64,000 nucleotides of DNA from Rhabditophanes sp. KR3021. Lineage: Eukaryota; Nematoda; Chromadorea; Rhabditida; Alloionematidae. The position numbers and the translations under genes are program-made. Under the pieces are notes generated by a model that was given only the letters and a program-made list of their open reading frames with translations, was not told the origin of the DNA and ran no database searches. The number at the start of each line of letters is the position of its first letter. Positions within the stretch are counted from its first letter, which is position 1. The stretch is from positions 4,402,001 to 4,466,000 of the forward strand of contig CAUJLY010000003.1 of NCBI GenBank assembly GCA_963281155.1, written 5' to 3'. This document shows positions 1-9,400 of the stretch, piece by piece.

Positions 1-1210
1 TGGTCTTTAACTTTTTTTTGTGAATTATGTTAGTGTCACCCATAGACACTAGGAAAGAGATATCAAAAAACTGTTTGATGATTCTCGCACAATGAATCTT
101 TGTCTTTCGAAATACATAAGTGGCATTTCGAAGAAATAGTATTTTTTTGTAGTGAGTTTAAAATGGTCAAAATAGGTTTCTAAGTAACCAGAATGCGTAT
201 ATAAGGTGCTAGAATATTACACATTTATTCAGTATACAACTATAATTTGGGGTTAAATGACTGCATGAGAACACTGATTAAATATAATTTAAAGATGAAC
301 AATTTTTTAATCATTCTCAAAATGGTGGCAATAATGGGTCTGATAAATACAACTGTTTTGCAATTCAATAATCTTTCTTAAGAAATATATTGAAATAGCT
401 GAATCTGAATTCCGTCCACCGAAGGATGAAATCTTATAAATATTAGTTTGCAGCTTTTCAAAAAATGTAACAACTTTAATATTAAAAAATATTTCTTACG
501 ATTTACACAACATTGGACATCACCTTGCACATGCATATCCTTCATTAAAAGAATTGGCAATAACATACTATGAAAGAATGGTTTTGATAATTACGATGAT
601 GAATATTGTATGCCCTTCACCAAACCCAATATTCTAAATGTAGGCTGTTTAAGTTTTAAGCAATTCAAATTTCCCAAAATTCTTCGTTGTTAAACATTAA
701 TTGCTATGATAAATTTCAATTTGATATAATGAACTCTGCTTATCCAAGGCGGAATAATAATTCTTACAGAGGAACATTGAGTATTTATTTTAATCCGACA
801 ACTGATTTGGATTTTTATCACACAAGTCCTTCATACCGTTTTTAAATGTGCTTAAATAAATGAATAATGTTTTTTAATTATCATAATGAAAGTATCTATT
901 TTATTAATTGGTTATAGAAGTTAAAACGTAAAGTCATTTCGCTACGAACTTGTAATCAAAGTAAATGTATTATCAGATATTATTGAATCTAAATAATACG
1001 TTATTGAGTTTATATAGAATAATTTTTACTAACAATTTAACTTTAACCAACAGCATTAAACTGAATTCTTACTTTAAAATATTTATAAAAATTAAGTTAT
1101 TTAATGAAGCGTCAAATCTAAAATAAGTTGTTTACATAATTGAAAGATATTGTAGCAAAATTTTTTGAAAACATTACACATTATTCAAAATTTACTACTT
1201 CGTGAATTAA
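1..1210. other. AT-rich sequence without a recognisable gene
   Basis: I see no coding exon with family resemblance here. The short open frames (for example minus strand 378-566) have no splice context and look like chance frames in AT-rich DNA. The stretch may be the flank of a gene outside the window. Confidence 0.5.
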
Positions 1211-1408
1211 TCAGAGTATTTTCAAGTTCCTTACTTCCTCCGCAATTTTATGTTTAGACCCATTAAAACTTTTAATCAAAGTCTTTCTTCGTCTCCAAGC
1301 AATGCAGTCTTTTTTATCGGGTTGGTTAAAAGTTACGTTTGTCCAATTAGGTAACAAAATCGGATTGAGATTATATTTGTTAATATTTGGGAAGGCATTG
1401 CATTCCAA
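1211..1408 (-). CDS. possible small hypothetical protein divergent from HAT1
   Basis: A 65-codon minus-strand frame begins about 110 bp upstream of the HAT1 start, so the two could share a promoter. The product is basic at its C-terminal half (a W-R-R-R-K stretch) and rich in Asn. I do not recognise a family. The composition is less biased to Phe, Ile and Leu than chance AT-rich frames nearby, the only reason to list it. It could equally be a random open frame. Confidence 0.25.
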   Translation of the reverse strand: MECNAFPNINKYNLNPILLPNWTNVTFNQPDKKDCIAWRRRKTLIKSFNGSKHKIAEEVRNLKIL

Positions 1409-1516
1409 TTTTCTGCGTCATGGGAAATTAGCATTTCTTGCAAAGAAGGGTTCACGCGCATTTATTTAGAGAATTACACTTATTCCCAAATAACTTTTAT
1501 TCTGAGTTTACGTATC

Positions 1517-2866
1517 ATGGCTACTATAGGTGATGATTGTAAAAGCATCCTGGATTCTGTAATGGCAAATGCTACAGCGAAGTTATTAGCACCATTAAAA
1601 CAGCAAATGGATGAGGAATCACCTGCAGATGATGAAACACCCGTTCCAGAAGAAGAGGTCGAATGGATCAGTGATGCTCTTGAGGTAATCAAGATTCATT
1701 TTATTCAAACTGTTGGCCAAATGGAAGCATCTGAAGGTTACGCGCCCCTATTTACTAACCAGCATTTTGAAAAGGAGGAAATATTTGGGTACAAAGACTT
1801 AAAAGTAGACTTATATTACTCTGCTTGTTCAATGTTTCTTTACCCTAAAATCACATTCTCTCAGTGCTCTAAAGATGTCATCACATCAAGAGAACCAGAC
1901 GATATTTTGATCCTGCTGAAAAATCAATTGCCTAATTGGCACATGGGTATGCTGATTGAAAACTTTTCAGAATTCGAGGTAGAATTAAGAAAACAAGTTG
2001 AAGTTGTTCCGGTTAGCCCACTTATTAGTAGATTTACAAAGGGTGATAAGACTTTTGCTATTTTCAAACCTCCCTCACAAAGTTGTAATCGAGAAAGTCT
2101 TTATATAACGAGACTTCAATCACTTGCTCTTTTTTACATTGAAGCTGCCAACTACACAGACAACGAAGATCCACGCTGCGAGACCTATATTTTGTACGAA
2201 ACGGTTGAAAGTGCCCATTCCAAGGAAGCTAGCTTCTTTGCTGCAGGATATTGTACTCTTTTCAACTTTTACCATTATCCTGATCAAGTTAGGCCCCGTA
2301 TTGCTCAATTTCTCTTGTTCGGACCTTATAGAGGATTGGGCGCTGGTCCGGAATTACTGTCTCGTTTATCCACGGATATAATTAGTTCAAATAATGTCTT
2401 TGACATCACTGCTGAAGATCCTTGCGATTTCTTCATTTACACAAGAGACTTCGTCAACTGTCAAAATTTGTTTCAAACCGAGGAATTTTCAAAGGAAAAA
2501 GTTGTGCAAGGTTTTTCAAAGGATATGATGGAAATGGCTCAAAAACGTTTCGGAATTAGCAAGAAGGATTGCAGAAGAAGTTACGAAATTTTGAGGTACA
2601 ACTATACAGATGTAAACAATGTGGACGAATTCAAGAATTTCCGCATTGAAGTTAAAAGATCATTGTCCAAAAGTCACATGAAAAAACCAAAAGAAATTGA
2701 AAGAATTGCTTACATGGCTCAAAATGACAAAACTTTTGCGCCTGCTTTGCAAGCAGAACAACCTGCAATGAAATTTCCTAAACTTCAAGGTCTCTTTGAA
2801 AAAGTAATCCAAGAGTATGGGGCTGTATTAAACAGATTAAAAAGATTCGTCCCAGAATTCGATTAA
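1517..2866 (+). CDS. HAT1: histone acetyltransferase type B catalytic subunit (HAT1)
   Basis: This 449-residue single-exon gene encodes the type B histone acetyltransferase that acetylates newly made histone H4 at Lys5 and Lys12 before deposition, normally with RbAp46/48. The N-terminal HAT1 domain has the block YKDLKVDLYYSACSMF near residue 92. The acetyl-CoA-binding GNAT core lies near residues 260-300: RPRIAQFLLFGPYRGLGAGP, whose R-G-L-G-A-G is the loop usually written Q/RxxGxG/A. It is followed by FDITAEDP, the HAT1-specific segment containing the proposed catalytic acidic residues. The C-terminal helical region (RRSYEILR, then KxxF basic residues) also matches. Length is close to that of human HAT1 (419). 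The start is the first ATG of the conserved frame. No intron is needed. It is convergent with the methyltransferase downstream. Confidence 0.95.
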   Translation: MATIGDDCKSILDSVMANATAKLLAPLKQQMDEESPADDETPVPEEEVEWISDALEVIKIHFIQTVGQMEASEGYAPLFTNQHFEKEEIFGYKDLKVDLYYSACSMFLYPKITFSQCSKDVITSREPDDILILLKNQLPNWHMGMLIENFSEFEVELRKQVEVVPVSPLISRFTKGDKTFAIFKPPSQSCNRESLYITRLQSLALFYIEAANYTDNEDPRCETYILYETVESAHSKEASFFAAGYCTLFNFYHYPDQVRPRIAQFLLFGPYRGLGAGPELLSRLSTDIISSNNVFDITAEDPCDFFIYTRDFVNCQNLFQTEEFSKEKVVQGFSKDMMEMAQKRFGISKKDCRRSYEILRYNYTDVNNVDEFKNFRIEVKRSLSKSHMKKPKEIERIAYMAQNDKTFAPALQAEQPAMKFPKLQGLFEKVIQEYGAVLNRLKRFVPEFD

Positions 2867-2960
2867 AGATTTATTTTTGATCAGAGAGTTATTTTAGATT
2901 AAAGATTTATCTTTGATTTAAGGTTTAGCTTTGATTTAAGGTTTAGCTTTGATTAAATTG
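2867..2960 (+). repeat. degenerate tandem repeat in HAT1 3' flank
   Basis: Directly after the HAT1 stop, variants of a ~16-18-bp unit (gatttaaggtttagcttt and gattaaagatttat forms) recur about five times. It probably lies in the 3' UTR. No function is apparent. Confidence 0.7.
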
Positions 2961-3114
2961 GCTCAAATAATAGCCACAATCTCTATTTTTTCATAATTTT
3001 CTAATTTTTATTTATTTTCTTTTGGGAAATCAAAATAAAGACGGTATCATGTTCAATAAACTTGAATTTGCCGCTCTTTACATCTGTTTCCATTCCATTA
3101 TTCTAAATTAAGAA

Positions 3115-3934
3115 TTATTTGTCTTTAAAAAATAAAATTACCTTTAGTGTTTCTATTAATATATACTGTTCGAGCTTGAAGCATTTGAACCGCGATTGAC
3201 CAAAAGAATATTCGGTCGCTTCAAGAACACCTCCTTGCAACAAATAACCCCCTGGTTTGAGTAGAGAGATTGCATTTTTCACAACCTTTTGATAGTCTTT
3301 TAAGGTCTCAGTTGCGTATTCAAGACAAAAGATTGTGGAAACCAAGTCAAATTGTTGAGGGATTTGAATGTCTGATTTGGTTTTGTAAAAAACTCCTTTG
3401 ATTGGATTGTCCTCGTAAACATCCACATCAAGAACTGCTCTCATATTTTGTCGAGTTCTATCTTGCATCTCCTTCGGAGTTTCAAAGTTAGCTTCAATAG
3501 TAGCTAGCCATTCGCAAACTTTAGTCCAGTCAAAACACTTGGGATCATTGTCAATCCAGAGTTTCAAGGCTTCCCTGTTTGCTTCAGCGTAATCTGACGT
3601 GAAAACGTTTTTCACTCTTGTTCTAGTGGCAATTGGAATATAAACAGTTGGCCCAGCTCCTAGATCCAGCATGTTTTCAATGCTTTCAGGTAAGCGATAA
3701 ATTATCCCAGGGACAAAAAATAAAACAATCTGCATGGCAATATCTTCTTTAGCAGAGGAATAAAAGCCTTCTAAATAGTCTTGAGGTACGAACTGTAAAA
3801 GTTTTTTATCATTTTGGTCAAATAAAATTTACTTTAGAGGCATGGTCCCTTGCATCGTACAAGTTTAGCTTCGAAATTGCAATATCACATTCTTCTTCTT
3901 CACTCAATTTAGGTGGTTCCTTTTCTTCAGGCAT
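3115..3934 (-). CDS. NNMT/PNMT/TEMT-family S-adenosylmethionine methyltransferase
   Basis: Two exons (3833-3934 and 3115-3792) flank a 40-bp GT-AG intron. The product is about 259 residues, near the 260-280 usual for nicotinamide/phenylethanolamine/thioether N-methyltransferases, cytosolic enzymes that methylate amine or thioether substrates with SAM. Family marks are FVPQDYLEGFYSS at the exon junction, the SAM-binding loop MLDLGAGPTVY, the DYAEANREAL block after strand 2, a central FDLVSTIFCLEYA motif, and LLKPGGYLLQGG before the last strands. The acidic N-terminus (MPEEKEPPK) is on exon 1. The subfamily and substrate cannot be decided from sequence; nematode anmt genes belong to the same group. 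It is convergent with HAT1. Confidence 0.9.
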
Positions 3935-4293
3935 AATAAAATAAAAGTTGTGTGTTAAAAGTAAAGCTTATTATTAATGCAAAAAGTCTCAAAATCAATA
4001 GATCCTACTAATAAGATCGAGAGAACATTCGAAAGCTTTTGTTGTGTTGGTATATAAATCATTGCAAAAGCACTATAGTGGTATTTTAAAATAAAAGCAA
4101 TCATCTGGTCGTTGACAAGAAGCAGTTTAAAAAGATGATCTCTGACCAGATTAATTTACCCTTATTCTAAAAGAACAATGCTACAATACATATGCAAGTT
4201 AGATAGTAATTTTAATAGAAATCTACGTAAAAATTTAAATAAATATTTTTATTAAGATTATTGGCAGTAGATACTTCAATGAAAAAAACCTAT
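3935..4293. other. intergenic, no feature seen
   Basis: This AT-rich sequence lies between the methyltransferase start and the 3' end of the next minus-strand gene. It presumably contains the methyltransferase promoter. No ORF or repeat stands out. Confidence 0.4.
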
Positions 4294-4738
4294 TTATCCA
4301 AAATCACTATACACATTTACATAAATGTTCCAAAAGAAGTCTTTATACTTAAAAGACGAAGGTTGCGTGGTTTGAGTCTTCTTATATCTGGAGATGCTAT
4401 TACAATAAGCCGAGTCAAAGGTCTTCGAGGTTTTATTCCGTTGTTTCCTAACTATTTCCGCGTATCTTTCATGAACCGTATTCTTCAAAATGACCATTGC
4501 TTCTTCGGTGGGAGGATCGAAGTATACTAAGATAATATTAATAATATCCTAAAATATTTTGTTTATGAAGCAGTAAATGTCAACTCACTCTACAACCCAT
4601 GTAAATTAATCCAATGCCAATTAAAGCAGCAACAAATTTCGTCAAACTATCTTTGAAAACACCAAAAGCATTTTCATAAGCTAAAAGACATCCACAAATA
4701 AACAACAAAGCCTTAATATAGTTCTCTCGCTGTCTCAT
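4294..4738 (-). CDS. small predicted membrane protein, family unknown
   Basis: Two exons (4589-4738 and 4294-4548) are joined by a 40-bp GTGAGT...TTTTAG intron that keeps the frame. The product is about 134 residues. Residues ~8-25 (ALLFICGCLLAYENAF) and ~34-58 are hydrophobic and could be two membrane segments. The second half is polar and basic, with a final aromatic stretch (KDFFWNIYVNVY). I do not recognise the family. Support comes from the in-frame short intron of the size typical of this genome. An upstream ATG in another frame stops quickly, so ATGAGACAG is preferred as start. Confidence 0.6.
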
Positions 4739-5098
4739 TTAATGATCCAGACATTTTAATTTTGAAATCGGTAATTAATATGCAAATTCATAAGTTAATC
4801 AAATACATCAAATTGATATACAACGTGCATGACATACCACCTTAATTCTGTTAAGTATTAGACAAACTACATGACTAATAAGTGTTTAGGAAACCTTGTT
4901 TAATAAGGAAATGTCATTTATAAAATGTTATATTTAATATTTACTGCAATTATTTCAAGGTCTGCTCAACATATTAATGGGCTGTTGTTAATAAATATTT
5001 GATTTTACGCTTATTTTAACAATGCATATATTTAATTAGTAGACATGTCTAACATTTATTTCCATATACACAACAATAAATAAAATAAAACTAAAATT
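4739..5098. other. intergenic between small membrane protein and TMEM9
   Basis: AT-rich, with no coding signal. It probably includes the promoter of the minus-strand gene ending at 4738 and the TMEM9 3' UTR. Confidence 0.4.
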
Positions 5099-5745
5099 CT
5101 AATTTAACATTGTATGATCCGTAAACACTGTCTTTCTTTGTTCCTCTACTTTCTTAGACCATTTATTTTGCTCGGCTTCAACTCTTTCAATCACTCCGTG
5201 AGGTCTATTTCGAATGCTTGCCGATGGTGATGAGGATCTAACATTTCCTCTTGCAAAAATATTATCCTCTACTATGGGAGAGTCATTTGTTTGTTGTCGA
5301 TATGGAACACTGTATACTTTTCTCTTCAGCATTGGGTCCAAGAACATCAAAAAGCCCATATATGCACATAATAATAAGACGACAAATATCACGAAAATAA
5401 CAACAACTTTTAAAAGGACTGTATTTCTGGATTCGTATTTGCAATCACAATTAGCTAAGAATGCATCGATATGTGACTCATTTATAATTTCTGCCACAGT
5501 TGCTTTAACCACGTTTGTTGGATTGCAATTTTCGGCTGTTAAGGTGACTTCTGTATAGTAACGTCTTTTGTCCTCGCTTGTGTTATTTGTTGTAGCAAAG
5601 TTTTTGACACTAGGGCATACACAACGACAGCGAGTATCCTCGAAATTAGCCTAAACTTAATAATTACAATCAAAAATCATTTATAACTAGCCTTCACACA
5701 CACTGCAAATGTTGCCAAACATATTAGTTTTAAAGTTAGATTCAT
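5099..5745 (-). CDS. TMEM9: TMEM9 family lysosomal/endosomal membrane protein
   Basis: This type I membrane protein of late endosomes and lysosomes is associated in vertebrates with vacuolar ATPase assembly and CLC transporters. Exon 1 encodes a signal peptide (MNLTLKLICLATFAV). Exon 2 has the cysteine-rich lumenal part (RCRCVCP, then CDCKYESRNT), a single membrane segment (VVVIFVIFVVLLLCAYMGFL), MFLDPMLKR, and the family C-terminus (VIERVEAEQNKW, then EEQRKTVFTDHTMLN). Length is close to the human 183. The donor of the single intron is ambiguous. A GC-AG intron at AAG|GCTAGT (41 bp) and GT-AG introns starting 6 or 10 bp earlier all keep the frame with the acceptor TTTAG before GCTAAT. It is divergent from IVD. 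Confidence 0.93.
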
Positions 5746-6492
5746 GATAGAATAATGTTTGCAATAATTGTTGTTTACTTTCGACATAAGACCGTATTCA
5801 CTTTACCATTTCATTCCGCTTAAAAGTGTACCGCACACATCATTACATCTATGTGGCTGTCTGTATGAATTTAATTTTATTGCTTTTTGGAAGTATCATT
5901 AAAAGTTGTGTCTAAAGGTCACTTTGATAGTTAAAAAACGTGTTACAACAGTTTCACATGATTGATGAGCAGCCATTTTTTAATTACTAATATTCATTAC
6001 TTCCACATTTAATTGAACATTTTAACGTTTAATTAAACATTTAATTTCTCTTGAGATTTTTGAAAATTCCAGCAAGGCACAAAAGATTAAATTATTATCA
6101 GAATTGTCTAGTAATAGTATGCACGTGTGTAGTAATAGTCTAGTATCTTCATATTGCATCTTTGTACTTTAAACAAGACCTTCTATGCAAAAGTGCATGT
6201 ATTCCATTAAAATATCTATTATACACCATTAAATTTGCCTAAAAGCTTTGCCAATTATTGTAATTATTGTTCATTTAGCTACTAGTGAAGATAAATTGGC
6301 ATTTATTATCATATTTTGTTATCCATCAACAACCATTTTTTAAATTGACAACTAACGGCTATAGTACGTCATATTGACAAGAATTTACTTTCGTTTTTAC
6401 CACGTGTTAGTAGTCTACATAAATATTAAATATTTTTACGATCTCCCATTACTTATAAATCTCATTCAAGTTATTTTTTAGTGAGGATCAAT
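5746..6492. promoter_or_regulatory. shared intergenic region between divergent TMEM9 and IVD
   Basis: About 750 bp separate the two divergent starts, so both promoters must lie here. I see no clear TATA or Inr match that I would defend, and no ORF. Confidence 0.4.
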
Positions 6493-9400
6493 ATGTTGTC
6501 TGCAAAGAACATTGTTTTAAGTGGCAAAAATGCTATTCCTAATTTGCTTAAAATTAACAAATTTTCCACCTTACCAATTAATGATACCATGTTCGGTTTA
6601 ACTGAAGATCAACAACAAGTAAGTGTTTATTCATTGGATTAAATTTTAAATTCTTTTTTAGTTACGTCAAACTGTAGCTCAACTTACCAGAACTGAACTT
6701 ACTCCATTCGCTGACAAAATCGACAAAGACAATGGTTGGGACGATTTAAGAAAATTCTGGAAAACACTCGGAGATAATGGGTAAGTATCTTTTAGGATGA
6801 TGACTTGGGTTTGAATTACCTAAAAAAATACTGTTTTCATTCAGTCGTTTCAACACATTAATTAAATACACGTTTAAAATCCTTGAAAATACACCCAAAC
6901 TATTAACTACACTTTATAAGTAGCTTATAAGAAATTAAAATACGTAATTTCCTTACTACTAAATCAGAAATTCCTTAAAATAGTGAAGTAGTAAATTAGC
7001 AAATCAGTGTGTAATCATATTTTGCAAATTTTTATAGTGCCTTCTGCGGCTAAAGAAAAGAGATGTCATATCATTGTTTGTTGTTCTAGGTACTAGGATA
7101 GCTTATCTTTTGAAAAAAATATTGGGCCTCAGGATAAATGCATTGAGGTCAAAAATCTTGACTTTTCTAGAGATTCTCTGAGAATTTGCTTTAAATTAAT
7201 TTAAAAAAACTGTGCTATCTATTCGTAAGGCTGAAAAACTGAGTTTAGCAACATAGATCAGAACCTTAAACTCAATGACCTGCTTGAAGAGACAGCCAAT
7301 GATGTGGATCAAAAAGGATAAAAATAGTATTTGTTGTGTAATAAGTCTCAAAGAGTCAAAAAAGGTTTTCGTTAGTCAAAACTCTTATGTAGAAAGAGAA
7401 AGGCTCATTTGAGTAGGGATAAGCAATGTGCAACGCAATGATAAAAAAAGAAGCTACAAAAAATGTATTCCCTATCTGATTAAGTGACTAATTTCTCCCA
7501 AAATGTTTCTTATACCCTTTATTTAATGACGACATGCATCATGATACTTTTATACTCTCTCAAAAACGATAACATAATCCTGGCACTACATTTTTCTAAA
7601 CAAAAACATTTATATCAAGCTAATCATTTTTTTAGCCTTCTTGGGATCACTGCTCCAGAAAAGTATGGAGGTAGTGGAATGACCTACTTTGACCACTGTC
7701 TTGTCATGGAAGAATTGTCTCGTAGTTCTGGATCCATTGCACTATCATACGGAGCTCATTCAAATCTTTGTGTCAATCAAATTGTTCGTCACGGAACTGA
7801 TGCCCAAAAGGAAAAATACTTACCGAAATTAATTTCTGGAGAACATATGGGCGCTTTAGGTATGTTTTATTGAATTACAAAAAGGAATACAAAATATGGG
7901 TATTTTAATTATAAAATCAAGCTTTTCTTTGGTGGTTGTTTTAAGAGGACACGTTAATCACCATCTAAAATGTCTTGCAAAATTAACCTATCAACTTGGT
8001 TTTTTTTCGGAAAACTTTTGAGAGACAATGTTATAAGAAGCCTTTCCAAAACAAGAATTAGCTGCATCATCTCTAAAGTAGTCGAGAATGTCCTCCACGT
8101 TTTGGACCATTTTCTTGAAGGAATAAGTCTTTTTTAAAACAACCTTTTTTGCCAGTACCAAAAACTTGTTCAATGTTTTCTCCTTTGACAGCAGTTCTTA
8201 GATTGTGTACTTCTGACTTCTTAAATAGTCCTTCACAACGTCTATATGTAACATAAGCGTCAAGATTAACTTGGCTTACGAAAAAATTGTCACACTCCAC
8301 GCATTTAAATTTCGTTTCAATCTTTGAAAGTATTTAATTAAATTGAGCATTAACAGATTTCCAAATTTATCCTTAAGACCACTATCGAGAATTTGTTCCA
8401 TAAAGTATGCTCCAATCTCTTCAACTTGAACAAATGTACACTAGCCTTTCTTTCCCTAGAATTGTCATCCGTCTTTATCTCCCTACTATTTTTAGGCATA
8501 TTAGTTTAAATGAAAACCCAAATGTAGGTCCAATGTTGTGGCAACTAAAATAAGTAAATAAAATTTGATTTAAAAAACGTTTAATATATGCTAAGGTACA
8601 GGTAGAGATTAAACGCACTTGTCACCAACCTTATGGAGTGGCTCTATAGAAACCTTCTCTGAAGGAGTTAAAATATTTGCTTACAACGAAGCAGATTAGT
8701 AAAAAGCACTCAAAGATTCTTACATCAATATTAATTAAAAACTGTTTTCAGCCATGTCTGAAACTGCCGCTGGATCGGATGTTGTTTCCATGAAAACTAC
8801 TGCGGAAAAGAAAGGAGATAAGTACATTTTGAACGGCCACAAGTTCTGGATTACAAATGGACCTGACAGTACGTTTAAAATATTATACTTTTCTAATAAA
8901 CAATATTTTAGGTGTGAGTTGCAAGGATGGTGTTTGAATGATATACATTCTTTTGGGAAATGCGTCATGAAAAATTCAGATAAGTTGGAAAAATTGCTAT
9001 TTTTGATTAGACAGTAAAATTACCAAGAACACTTTATAAGGAGCTTATAAAGAAGGAATTTAAAAATAGATTACAATAAGCTAAAATACAATTTATTTAC
9101 TTAAAAGTGCTTCGTGTTTATCTCTTAATTTGATGTCATTACTACAATAACTTTTATAACGGCTTAAAACCTGCTAGAAAAGTGCCATGTTGAATTTTGA
9201 ACTGCCTAGAAATGAAGACTTTAATCCAGCACTACAATATTCATACAATAGCAATTTTTCCAAACAAAACATTTATATCAGATTAATACCATCAATTTTA
9301 TTTAGGACACTTATGTGGTTTATGCCAAGACCGATATTAAGAAAAATGCTCGTGGAATTACTGCTTTCATTGTTGAGAGAGATTTCAAAGGATTTTCTAG